Source: Zychaea mexicana (Eukaryota; Mucoromycota; Mucoromycetes; Mucorales; Lichtheimiaceae). From it: 64,000 nucleotides of DNA. The notes under the pieces are model-generated. The model saw only the letters and a list, made by a program, of their open reading frames with translations, was not told the origin of the DNA and did not search any database. Shown here piece after piece: positions 1 through 10,893 of the stretch (the stretch's first letter is position 1; the number at the start of each line of letters is the position of its first letter). A program made the position numbers and the translations under genes. The stretch covers positions 1 to 64,000 of the forward strand of contig NW_026516728.1 in NCBI RefSeq assembly GCF_025766255.1, written 5' to 3'.

Positions 1-553
1 AAGCAAGTATCGATGATGAACATGATGACTGCAACTGCTATTATATGCTATTAATATTTGAAACATTGTGTACACACTTATTACATTTGACGAGCTATGC
101 GAGTATGTTTCCTTTCTTCCCTTGGCTATTACCTAGACGGCAAGATAAACTCCAACATTAATAGACACCATATAGATGGTCCAACATATTCAAGGAACTA
201 AAGAGTCTAAATAGGTGCGCAAGGGGTTGCTGTTTTTTGCATACACACACAATGGCAGTCTACGGCTCATGCTGATAATGGAGATTTTGAAGAGTAAAGC
301 TGTTGTAAAGTTACAGAATGTATTGTTCAACGAAAAGAAAATGAGGATGTGATATCATCAGAGTATCCATATAATTGAATGACGTAGAAGTACTTTGCAG
401 CCTCATGGACTCACCTATTCCTGGTCAACGCATCCACTGATTTAAACATGTGTATATCGGATTAATTATATGATCAAAAAAAGGGAGTGGAAGAAAAATA
501 AAGGAAGAAAAGAGAGAGAAAAGAAAGAGCGGGCAAGAAGAGACATTGTGCTA
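1..553. other. AT-rich stretch without a recognised gene
   Basis: I see no credible coding region here. It lies downstream of the reverse-strand MULE remnant and probably contains the outer end of that element, but I could not match a terminal inverted repeat to the other side. The last 80 bases are purine-rich. Confidence 0.4.
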
Positions 554-3500
554 CTAGGGTTGATAAGGTCCAGTAAGGTCAACTAGCTCAGAATCAGAGT
601 GTTCTGCTTCAGATCCAGATGAAAGAGAATGGGCGTCAAAATTTTCTGAAAGGTGAATATCCACTCGAATCATGCTTTGAAATGCGTTTTGGGATAAGGG
701 ATACCATTGATCACCTCGGATTCTAGCACCACCATCTTTGCGACCTTTACCTCGAGTATAAGGGTAGCAGGCAGGCCATTCAATCAATGTACCCGGCCTG
801 AGCTGGATGAAAATAATATGGTTATAAATGAGCAGCATAACGATTGTAGCTGTACGTATTGCTTGGGATGGGGTGCTTAGTAAGGGGCAAAATAACGAGG
901 ATTCAGTGCCGAAGAACGCTATGATATAGGCGTTTTGAAAACATCTGAGGCAAGCTGAGCACACTCAGGATAGTAAAACCAATGATATGCGTTTGGATCA
1001 GGTGCACTTAGCATTCTTTCAGCGTCGAATCCCTAATAGATAGTTTTGCCGCGATTATTGATAAAGAACTCGCGCATTCGGACCTTAATGTCAATGTATC
1101 GTTTTTCATCTCCAAGTAAAGCAACAGCCAACGAGCGGAAACCACGATTTTCATCTGGATTCGGATTGTGCACTAAATCCACGGCAGTGCGAGGAATTGC
1201 ATTGCAAACCATATCCAGATTTGACACAATAGGTGGATTAGCAGACGGAAAAGGTGATGGTAAAGAAGCGGGCAAAAAGGATGACCAGAAAGGTGGCATT
1301 GTAAGTTGTTGTTGTTGTTGCTGTGGTGGTGGTGGCGGTTGTGGTATGGTACAGTATATCCCCGTTAACGTCAACCCCAATAACGTCAACCCCCGATAAC
1401 GTCAACCGATTCGCTGGTACCCTTTCAAATTTAGCAGTTAGAGATTTTGCCTATTCTCTACCCCCAGTGGTCGTCAACCCTCGATATGGTCAACACTTTT
1501 GCTGGTACCCTGATGGTTGACGTTAACGGGGGTCGACTGTAGTGATATCAGCTTTAGCTTTATGCTTGCCCTCTCTTAGTAAGCCTAGTCAGTATTGTAT
1601 ATGTAATAACAATAGAAGATCGATTACAGCAATGATTATACTATTAATTACCAAATATTGGCTGCTTCGCGACCCACGTTTGTTTGGCTTTCTTGTTGCT
1701 TTCGTTCTGTTGGTGCTCCAAAGCAATAAGGTCCCTCTTTGAGCTGCGCTTAGGTTTGCCTTTCGTTGGTAGAGATTTTGGCTGCTCCAGTTGCTTGATG
1801 TCCATGAAAAGATCATCACTGATGGCTTGCTAATGGCGTAGAAGGATACAACATAGTGGTGATACGCGTGAGCTCAGCCTCGATTTGACTCCATGGTGGG
1901 AGCAGAATATGATTCCGAGATTGCTAAAATGTTGCTCTACCGTGAACTGTTTCTTCCTCTACATAAAGTAACCACAATTTAGTATAGCGAGTAACAGTGG
2001 TATTGAATTATCTACACCTTCAGGAGCTGTTTTTTCAGGATGGAGATGCCAGCGTCTGGGGATAATGCTCAAAGGAATTTTTCCTTTGGATAGTATCATG
2101 TGACAGCAAGGAATTCGGTAATGAGCTTTGATTGCACATCGACAGTTGTCAATTCTCAGTGGATTTGTATATACAAGTCGTTGCGAAGCGCATTGAAGGC
2201 AAACTTCGAAATGTGGCGCTCTAAATCTACCAGCCTTTCCTTTTCACTTGGCGGGATATGGGAGTTCCTGCATAGGTAAAATCAACACACAGCGAGCAAG
2301 ATTAGCAATTAATGTGCATAGAATAGGGTTGTACATACATATTAATTAACATATATATATACCTTTTATCTGTAGAATTCATCGATTTGCTCAAAAGCAA
2401 GGTAAAGATTACCATTGGCGGACTGCATGGCCTTCTTCATATTGGCGTGCGTTCCTTCAACTCTGTTGGTAGTACTATTCCTAAGATGCTTGACGTCTGC
2501 AAGGTATCGGCCGACCCACTTTTCCTTATTAGAAAGCTTACTGCAAGCAAAAGTATTACACATAAGTATATAGCCCAAGCAAACGATCTCTGATAAGAGT
2601 CCAATATATAGTTACCTCTCGAGACATGCTTTCACTTCTTCCGGCTTTTTGGTTTTCATTGCAGCCTCATTGTACATGCCGATCGCCTTTTGCTTAAAAA
2701 TCCTCATCTGGAACCAGCCGCTTGTTCTGGTACTTATCATCATATTCATCAGCCATCAAGTAGTTGATGGCTTTCAGGAGTGCCTCAAAGTCCTCTTTTA
2801 TCTAAAAAAGCTTTTGGAGCTTGACTTGAAAATTGCGTCTGATGTGGTTGGTGCAGAGCAATTTCTTCGAGTTGGGGAAGACGTGATCCAAGGCTTTCAT
2901 CAACACGGATTCGCTGTCAGTCACAAAGACTTTCGGGGAGACTGGCTGCTCAGCTGGCCAAACAACTTGCTCAAGCTTTTTGACAAACCAGTCGTAGCTG
3001 TGATTCGTTTCTTCAGACACCCATCCACCAGCAATACAGAAAGTTTTCAAGTCTGGATAACCAACATTGCCTGTACCGACGACATTTACAAAAGGGAGCC
3101 GATGTCTGTTTGTCTTGTATGTGACATCCATGATGATGGTTTCAGGGAATTGGCGAGCAAGTGAAATTGCAGAATGATGAGCGAAAAAAAGAGAGTGCAA
3201 GAACCGTTTTTCTCCATCTTGCTTCGACTCCCATTCAACGACGTAATCCTTGTCCTGTAGTTTGCTGATACGCTTGAACATGGTATGATCGGGATCGTTG
3301 CTGAATACCATCTGTCGCATATTCGTGATATACTTGGGATCGACAACAGGTTTTACAACAGGTTTTGTTAGCAGCAAGGTATGACACAATTGCAGTATTA
3401 CTGGCGTGCCCTTTGATCATGCTAAGAACAATGTCGTGCTGCTTCCCATCGAGCTTACAAAGCATTGGATACGACAAGAGCTCCTTTGTAATCTCATAAT

Positions 3501-3900
3501 TGTGTTCACCGTCGTAAAAGGAGACAACGTGCCATTGCTGGCTAGCCTTGCTCAATGGCCGCAGCTTGATCTCAAACTCGCATTCAATTCGCTGAGAGTC
3601 TTTCTCGCACCGTTTTTTGCTGTCCTTGCTGTTAGATCGAATGACATCACCTTTGTCGTTCGCCAAGATGGTTTCTACTGTCGTAGTTTTGCCATCGTCA
3701 TACATTTTTTGATTGGTAGGTTGTCCAAAGTGCTTGCAAACAAGCCGAAGGATTTTTTTTTTCCTGTATGCGTACTTTTCAAGGTACGGAGGGAAACCTT
3801 ATTCTTTTTCCCGCAGTCGACGCAAGCTTGCTTGACAGAGCCAAAGTCGTCATAATTGTTTCGAAGCTCTTCGCGAATAGCACTTGTGGTTTTTGACTTT
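554..3900 (-). pseudogene. MULE copy 1: decayed Mutator-like transposase with SWIM finger and OTU protease domain
   Basis: Reading right to left, about 3870-3235 encodes a FAR1/WRKY-GCM1-like DNA-binding region ending in a WHVVSFYDGEHNYE segment. Positions 3389-2802 encode the MULE transposase core, with the first catalytic Asp in MDVTYKTN and the second in FVTDSE. Positions 2578-2366 carry the Glu in NRVEGTHANMK. Around 2100-2160 is a SWIM zinc finger (CRC...CCH). Positions 1389-1033 hold the start of an OTU (ovarian tumour) cysteine protease domain, and 964-554 hold its acidic C-terminal tail. The frame is broken many times. The catalytic Cys of the OTU motif is lost: this copy reads DENRGFR where copy 3 reads DGNCGFR. 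A mariner-type MITE sits inside the gene at 1352-1539. The transposase would excise and insert the element in the nucleus; this copy cannot encode it. Confidence 0.8.
1352..1539. mobile_element. Short Tc1/mariner-type MITE with TA target duplication
   Basis: The 188-bp unit begins CAGT and ends ACTG, and is flanked on both sides by TA (1350-1351 and 1540-1541), the target duplication of Tc1/mariner elements. The ends are inverted: CCCCGTTAACGTCAACC on the left recurs in reverse complement on the right at about 1513-1532. The motif GTCAACC is repeated several times inside. There is no coding capacity. It interrupts the OTU part of MULE copy 1, so it inserted after that element. Confidence 0.75.
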
Positions 3901-3917
3901 GCGATGCTTGTTTATTT

Positions 3918-3975
3918 GGGAATTGATACGGGCACGACAAGTTATTTCCTTATTTGTCGTGGCCGTACCATTCCC
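3918..3975. repeat. Imperfect hairpin of about 22-bp arms
   Basis: GGGAATTGATACGGGCACGA (3918-3937) pairs imperfectly with the reverse complement of 3954-3975, leaving a 13-nt AT-rich loop. It lies just upstream of the MULE copy 1 start and may be a remnant of an element end or of a tiny MITE. Confidence 0.5.
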
Positions 3976-4216
3976 TATTTGTTTATGGCAACTACAAGAA
4001 GCAATTTTTAAAATACGCTCCAATTCCCATTTTCACTTCCTGAGTACCATGTAGTACCAAACATGATGGAAAAGATCACGATAACATACAGGTCGATGTG
4101 TATAAGGGCTATGTATGTGTCTATGGACTATCTATATATGGACTATTTATATAAGTAAATATACTGCTATTTAAATAAATATGCATTAATGCAGTCTCAG
4201 TTCCATGTGCATTTCA

Positions 4217-6153
4217 CCATGGGAAAAAGTCGTCGAAATCGTCGAAGTTGTCGAATGCAGTTGAATCTCAGCGCAATTGTTTTCTTATTTTGGCAATTTG
4301 TGGCACCCCAGCATACCCCACTCAGAGTAATTAACGGATTATCATAGTTGCGACGATACTCGAATGTATTTATTACAAAACATTTGTTGCTTTAAAAAGG
4401 CTACGGAAATTGCGGGTGTTTGTGGTGGGGTTGAATGCCGGTGTGGAGGTCGGAGGAGAACGAGGGCGGATCGGTTGCATTTGTGGTGTTGGTGGTGGTT
4501 GCGCAATTGATGATGATATTAAAGTGGAAGGGCCGGCAGGAGCAGAAGAAGCAGAAGTAGAAAGCAAGGAATGGCAGCGAGAAGCAGCCGATGATCTAAA
4601 TTAGTACTTAAACTAGAATGCGATATCATCAGAATGGGCAAGTTGCTTAATGTTTACACCGCAGCATCGTCTACACTGTCGCTATAGCTTAAGAATTTAT
4701 ACAGTTAGCATCACTTCACCTACGGCGACATGTATATGCCCTGGATGCAGTTGTTGGAGCTGGACACACCCCGCGTTCACTGGACGACTTATGATACTAG
4801 GCCTATTTATATACTTGAGAACCACTTTTGCAACGAATCAAAAAATCTGGTAACAGATCCCCATTTGTACATACCATGTCCGGTGAACGCTACCAGAAGC
4901 ATTGTTGTTCTTTCTAGAAACAAGTTCTCCAGTACGCAGCATGTAAATGCCTGATGCCCTCTTGCTGCCACTAACATCTTAGAACGCCAAAGCTCGTGGA
5001 AAAGATAAAGAGTTACCCAATGCTTCTAGCAGTTATTCGAAGGCTGTTCGTCATATTCCGAAAATACATGATTTTCGAAATCAACGAACAGAGCTTGCAA
5101 TTCTTGTATCGGCAGACTTCTGTAGGCTTTCTTGCCTGGAAGTAGGCCATCGCGCATTCGCTTCAAACGTTCCAAATCTGTGTCTTCTGCTTCCTGCTTC
5201 AACATGTCGTACATCTGCCCAGGAGAACCTCTGCCAACCTGCAGCCCTTCTTTGGTGTACAAAGATATGACGTTCGTCTTGGTGATGGTTCTGGCTGTTC
5301 CCATCTGTTCCGGTGTTGGTTCCTTAATTATACCTTCAGGTCGAACGACATAGTCAACTGCATGTTGGTAAGTGCTAAGAGGTGCTTACTGTTGTCCACT
5401 GCTGCGGCTGCTGCGGTTGTTGTTCAACCTGCACCGACTGTTGTTGCAAATGCTGATGTTATACTTGCTGCACTAGCTGGTGCTGCTGCAGTAATCTGCC
5501 TTGGTGATCAGGACGACGAAGAATTCAATCTTCAAATGCGAAATGGCACTGCTTGACACGTCCCAGTGCTTCCACGTAGGGATCAGCAGGAATGTTGAAC
5601 TGGGATGGGGTGGGAGTTGTTGTTTGTGTCCATAGCAATTGAGTTTGATGAGGGGGGAAGAAATAAGTTGAGGCTTACCAGTAGTCGGCACATGTATAAC
5701 GAGAAAATTGCCGTCGTTTTCTTTACTGAGCTTATGTTGTTCTTTATCCATGCTTACGAAGGTTTGTGTTCTGGTGGTTTATTAGTGGAATGCATACAGA
5801 TCTGAGATGCTTACCCTCGGCATTCCACCAAGTGATGAACGGCTTCTATGCTTGGTAAAGCTATATGGTAATTTATGCAAGACCGAGCATGACGCAGGCT
5901 CAAGATTAAAAAAGAAGGTACCCTATACACATCGCACTTGCAACAACTCGAGTGAAAGCGACAAGTTGTACGTCACCTACGCCGAAACTATTAAAGGTTA
6001 CGCAGGACTCCTGAAGTCCTACATACCATATGTGGAACTCTGTGCTCCCACGATTGCCGATTCTGACGAAATTCAATGTCCACATACCACATATGGAACT
6101 CTGTACTCGACGATTTCGACGATTTCGACGACTTCGACGACTTTTCCCTATGG
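4217..6153. mobile_element. 1.9-kb element with TCGTCGA-rich inverted ends
   Basis: Positions 4217-4254 (CCATGGGAAAAAGTCGTCGA and onward) recur in reverse complement at 6107-6153, where the unit TCGACGA is repeated four times before CCCTATGG. The two copies bracket a decayed reverse-strand gene. No transposase family was recognised and no clear target duplication is visible, so the class is unknown. A direct repeat of about 23 bp (6021-6045 and 6082-6104, around CATATGTGGAACTCTGT) lies just inside the right end. Confidence 0.55.
4373..5751 (-). pseudogene. Unrecognised decayed multi-exon gene inside the TCGTCGA element
   Basis: Likely pieces are a first exon at 5751-5680 (starts MDKEQHKLSKENDG, followed by a GTAAGC donor), a Gln-rich exon at about 5620-5395 broken by in-frame TGA and TAA codons, a well-preserved exon at about 5345-5026 (QMGTARTITKTNVISLY onward, 92 residues open), and a Pro/Ser-rich exon at 4567-4373. 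I do not recognise the family. The charged, helical 5026-5304 segment is the best conserved part. The gene could be the element's own protein or captured host sequence. Confidence 0.4.
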
Positions 6154-6852
6154 TGTTTTGTAAGACGTGTCAAACCAAAGCTGATTTTCTTTTGTTTGTT
6201 TAATAATTATCGTGGCCTCCGTTTCTGCCCTACATAATATTTGTCGCATATCCTGTCCATGCATCTAGGTCACTTCTTTATACAAGCAAGTAGCAGTTGC
6301 CAGTGCTATTATTTCATTCTGCATGTGTGTGTCTCCTTTCTGGCAATATACATTCAAAAGGCACATGCAAAGATAGACATACACTTAGTTAATCGCTTCT
6401 TATATTAAGTTACTTGTATCTATGCTAATGCTTCGTTCTTCAATCTTGTAACAGGTATTGCTTCAATTCGATCTATGATTGAGGAATGTGAATGAAGTGG
6501 TGTCCAGGAAGTGGTTCGGTGGAAGGGTGGTGTACGAAATGGTTCGGTGAGGGGGTGGGGTGTGCGAACTCAAAATCCGGGTCGGGCAGTGATTGGACCT
6601 TCCTCCATGAAACCGACCACCGGCCCACCACTCTTTCGTTCCTTAGCAACCCTGAAGTCATAGCAACTCACCACACAGCGAACATGTCAACTCTTAAAAC
6701 GCGTGAAGACACTAAATTGGAACAGAATCGTTGCAAATTGGGTACCTATGAAAATTTTGTGTTATATAGCAACGCCATTCTTAGTCAATAGTAGTAGCAT
6801 ACCAAACAAATGAACATTTGTCCTAAAGTTTTTTTTACATGTATTTTGACAG
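6154..6852. other. Spacer between element and decayed gene family member
   Basis: No convincing gene. A short GC-richer patch around 6490-6660 is open on both strands but has no recognisable protein features. Positions 6684-6791 could be an upstream exon of the following gene, but this cannot be shown. Confidence 0.3.
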
Positions 6853-9156
6853 AGATTGAATCTTATATAAATTCATGCGTTGACGGTGGCTCTGAAGTTA
6901 GTTTTGCAGGCTTTGTTCGAGATCGCCCGACTGTTGTCATCCAAAAATCGGTTCCTGGTACTAATTACAAGGCTTTCTGGGCCAATATATTTGGAAACGT
7001 AGTAAGTGACCTCGATGTAGAGCTGGTAAGAGAAGCATATTGTATAAATTGGTGGGAAATGCTTGTTTACTGATGAAGACACATGAAGGTCAAAGAACGC
7101 GTTGATTGGACAGCTGTCGATGCTCAAATTCACGGTGAAGGCACATCAAGCCCAAATACGCAAGTTCCATCCGGAAAGTCTTCAAGCTCACCACCATCCA
7201 AGTCATGTACCTCCGTGCGACTGTCATCAGCTGAAAAGCCGCTGTCGACAATGTATACAACAATCTGCCATAAGAAAAGTGGACCCTATCTACGGGAAAG
7301 GTAGTGGAGGACACCATGCACGCATTTGTTAAAAAATGCTCTTTTGAACAGTGAGTTTCATCTTCTATGGTTGCTTATGCCGGCCAAAAAAAGCTAATTG
7401 TTTATATATAATAGTCCATCCCATTCTCTTATACGCGATCCTTTGGATCCCTGCTGGTCAGGGTATTTTACCAAAGAAGAGATACAAGAGATACAGATGC
7501 ATAATGCTCTGCAGCTTCGAGAGTTGCCTGAAGGTCTACAAGCCTATCTGCAACTATTTGCGAATAAGGTGAAACTATTGCCTGCCTCTTTTGCTATTTC
7601 CCCTTTTTCAATTGCAATAATTTAAAATATATTTTTTGATATCTTTAGCACGTTCTCGAAGACTTGGTAGAGCTGCATTTCAGACATCGCTTCCACCTGT
7701 CTCAAGTTGACGAATGCTGGGCCGAAAAGGCAATTGGCGAAGTGCTTGACTTATACTACTACTCGTACAACTTTTTCAACAAAACCCAAAACGACCTATT
7801 ACGCCGTCTATGGGTTTTCATCGAAAAGTGTTTTGACGAGAGCGTGTTTGAAGCTGTCATGTAGGAGCTTAATTTATAATAATATATACTTTTGAAAACT
7901 ATAAAATTTTCTCAATTACTAGATTGTAAAAATTTCTTATGTTTTCTTTCATTTAATTTTAATACTAAGAAAAATAAATCAATGATTTTCTTTTTCTGTT
8001 CCTCTACCACCACCACTTACCCTCTCCTCCTCCTCCAACAACAACAAACAACAACATTGACATGTTCTTGTTTTTTCCTAATGGTAGAAAATACTCAAAA
8101 TTATTATTTTGATGTATTTTCAGAATATCAAAAAATAAAAACTTTATTTTTTAGATATTCAAAGAAAAGGATAAATATAAATATTTATCTCTTTTCTTAA
8201 AAACAATTTGTTTTTTCTATTTTTAAATATAAACTCAAAAAAGAATAGAATATTCTTTTTAGAGCATTTTATGTTCTGAGTTTAAAATAAATTTAATTTA
8301 ATTTAAATTTAATTTGAAATATTAATAATAAGAGATAATTTTATTATCCTTATTATTTTTATTTCTAAAAATAGATTTATTAGATAGAAATTAGCTCGCT
8401 ACACAAGCTTTTAACCCGAAGGGTAATTTCTATCAATAAACTATTTTTTAAGAAAAGAGATAAATATTTATATTTATCCTTTTCTTTGAATATCTAAAAA
8501 ATAAAGTTTTTATTTTTTGATATTCTGAAAATACATCAAATTAATAATTTTGAGTATTTTCTACCATTAGGAAAAAACAAGAACATGTCAATGTTGTTGT
8601 TTGTTGTTGTTGGTGGAGCAGAGGAGGAGAGGGTGAGTAGTGGTGAGTGGTGAGTGGTGAGTGGTGGTGGTGGAGGAACTAAAAAAGAAAATCATTGATT
8701 TTATTTTTCTTAGTATTAAATTAAATGAAAGAAATTATAAGAAATTTTTACAATCTAGTGATTGAGAAAATTTCATAGTTTTTAAAAAGTATATATTACT
8801 ATGAATTAAGCTCCGTAGGGCTACGTTTATACTCAAGATTAAATCATATAGTTATAAATTAATATTAATGTGGGAACTTGCACAACATTAGTAGTGAGAA
8901 AGCAAGCACAGCATCAAGTGATAGGAAGAATGACGAGCGCCCACTTTCCGGTACGACACTACCACGAAGAACAGTAGGTGCGCATTTTGAGCATGAATAT
9001 GCTGCTGGGAAAGCAGTTGTTTCTGGCGGCGTTACTTGTAATAAATTTGTAGTCGAAGCAAACCTGAAATTGCCAAAAATTTTAAAAGATACCATCTGGA
9101 GTTTGTCGAAAAGGAATCCGAAGTATCCATGTGCTGGGATTTGTTATAAATGGTAA
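6853..9156 (+). pseudogene. Decayed member of a mucoralean uncharacterised protein family, split by insertions
   Basis: Exon-like blocks run in order: 6853-7000 (EIESYINSCVDGGSEVSF onward, donor GTAAGT), about 7160-7345 (ending GKVVEDTMHAFVKKCSFE with in-frame lesions), 7420-7570 (HSLIRDPLDPCWSGYFTKEE, donor GTGAAA), and 7650-7863 (HVLEDLVELHFRHRFHLS to FDESVFEAV). After a foldback insertion, 8816-9156 continues with GAHFEHEYAAGKAVVSGG and LKLPKILKD. From memory, the combination of LSTGKxVED, YFTKEE and LKLPKxLKD resembles a large uncharacterised family of Mucorales proteins; its function is unknown. The likely C-terminal part reappears at 13189 beyond the composite element. The frame lesions and two insertions make it a pseudogene. 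Confidence 0.5.
7863..8815. mobile_element. 0.95-kb foldback/MITE-like element with about 345-bp inverted arms
   Basis: The left arm (about 7863-8206, starting GGAGCTTAAT) recurs in reverse complement at about 8444-8815 (ending ATTAAGCTCC) with near identity. Both arms include poly-Asn/Thr-like CAACAA and GTTGTT tracts and a purine/pyrimidine microsatellite that has expanded differently in each arm. The 237-bp centre is very AT-rich. The trinucleotide GTA flanks both ends (7860-7862 and 8816-8818), consistent with a 3-bp target duplication of the PIF/Harbinger type. No coding capacity. It is inserted in the decayed gene at 6853-9156. Confidence 0.75.
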
Positions 9157-9311
9157 TAACTGGAATATGAGGAACAATAGAATAAACGACTAAATATTGT
9201 TATAATTGATTTACAATAAAAATAATAAAAATTGAATTTTTTTATTTATATTGGTAGCCTCCCATAAGAAAAAAAAGAGCGATTGTTTAAAGTATATAAC
9301 AATAAATAAAA

Positions 9312-10794
9312 ATGAACACAACACAACACACTGAACAACTCGATATTGAAATTAAAAATTAATTGATAATAAATGGAATTTTTTTTAATAATCTTGGCCT
9401 GAAATGCAACATAGATTTAATCATAGAACAACTATTAAAGATATGAAGAATAATACTATAAATGATATAAAGGATGTATTACTTAATAGATTTGGATTTA
9501 TACCTGTATTTTATTTTCTTACAGTTTTATATGGAAATATTGAATATCCAGGGCCACACCGCGAGATTGAAAAAGGACTTGCATTATTATATCATATGGT
9601 ATTAGGTGTATTAGGAAAGGATATGCATACTGTTATGCCATATGCAACATTTTATGATTATATAAGCGGTTCTGGATTACTAACTATAATGAATTGAATA
9701 AAAAGGTAAAACAAGATCTAGATAGTATGTTCTCATCACCACGTATTCGCATTCTATCAGCAATAATAAACAATCCAGATGGTTTTAAGAATGTTACACT
9801 ATTTATTGATGGATATGATAGTAAAATAAAGTATTATAAACCAAATGAGTCACATTCACAGTTATATTCATATAAATTAAATGGGCCAGCTGTACGTACA
9901 CAAGTTATATAGGATATGAATGAAATAATTACACATGTTTCAGTATCTGAAAAATGTGCTATCGGAAATGATGGTACTATGTTTATTAATATGAAACTAT
10001 ATAAAAAAATAAGTGAGGCAGATTGTTTAGGAATAGATGGTAGATATAACTTATTTATACAAAAGTTTTAAGATAATGCGACAGATGCTGGATATAGTTT
10101 TTATGATCGTAATTTTTTACATCCCATAAGAAAAGAACCAGAACAAAAGTTAACAATCAATGAGACATACTTTAATAACAAGTTTGGATCATTTCGTTCA
10201 GTAATAGAAGCACAGTTCTCTATGTTAGGCTCTAAATTTGAACGATTTAATAATAATCGTGCAGCATTGCAAATAACCGATATAAGATATTATAATATTC
10301 AGTTTCGTGTTGCTTGTATTCTTACTAATATATGGCGATTTGTAAATAAGTATAATATAGAGGTACAACCACATCATAAATTATGGTATGGAAAAGATTT
10401 TGAATTCCCAAGTAAGAAAAACAAACTTGACTTAGTATTTTCAAATGAGCAAAAAGTAAATACTGAATATAACGAAATGGTTGACATGCAGCAGAAATTT
10501 CTACAGCTTAACATTAATCAATCAATAGATATGGCTATAAATAGTGAGGACGAAACTGAAAATAATACATCTAAATGCAAGAGAAAAAATCAAAGAGAAC
10601 AGAGAAATATAGAACATAGTAATTCATATGAAATTGAGAAGATTGTAGGACATGTGTATACTGATAATAAGTACATATTTGAGGTTAAGTGGGTTGGATA
10701 TAGTGTAAAGGATAATAGTTGGTTAACAGTTAATAAGTTTAATTCCCAGGAAATGCTACATGAATATATGGCCACACATGGTATTCAGCTCTAA
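9312..10794 (+). pseudogene. PIF/Harbinger-like DDE transposase with C-terminal chromodomain
   Basis: Reading from ATG 9312 (MNTTQHTEQLDIEIK), the frame shifts once around 9355-9365 and again around 9660-9690; from there one frame runs to 10794. Candidate catalytic residues are the Asp in FIDGYDSK (about 9802), the Asp in LGIDGRYN (about 10033) and the Glu in SVIEAQF (about 10208), matching the D-D-E layout of DDE_Tnp_4-type transposases. The last 60 residues (10622-10794) are a chromodomain with YIFEVKWVGY and SWLTV. Internal stops are TAA TAA at 9386-9391, TAG at 9910-9912 and TAA at 10069-10071; none is TGA. As read with the standard code it is broken. The chromodomain would target chromatin marks. 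The family assignment rests on motif layout only. Confidence 0.65.
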
Positions 10795-10893
10795 ATTAAT
10801 TTCTTACTTATTTGCTTATTAAAAAATTTCATATTGAAACTGACCGCATCAACTTTTCGTTTACTTGCCCCATTATATATATGTTTTATGCAT

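Noticed and set aside
8391..8440. Possible tRNA-like fold in the centre of the foldback element
   Set aside because: No anticodon arm, T-loop or promoter boxes could be matched.
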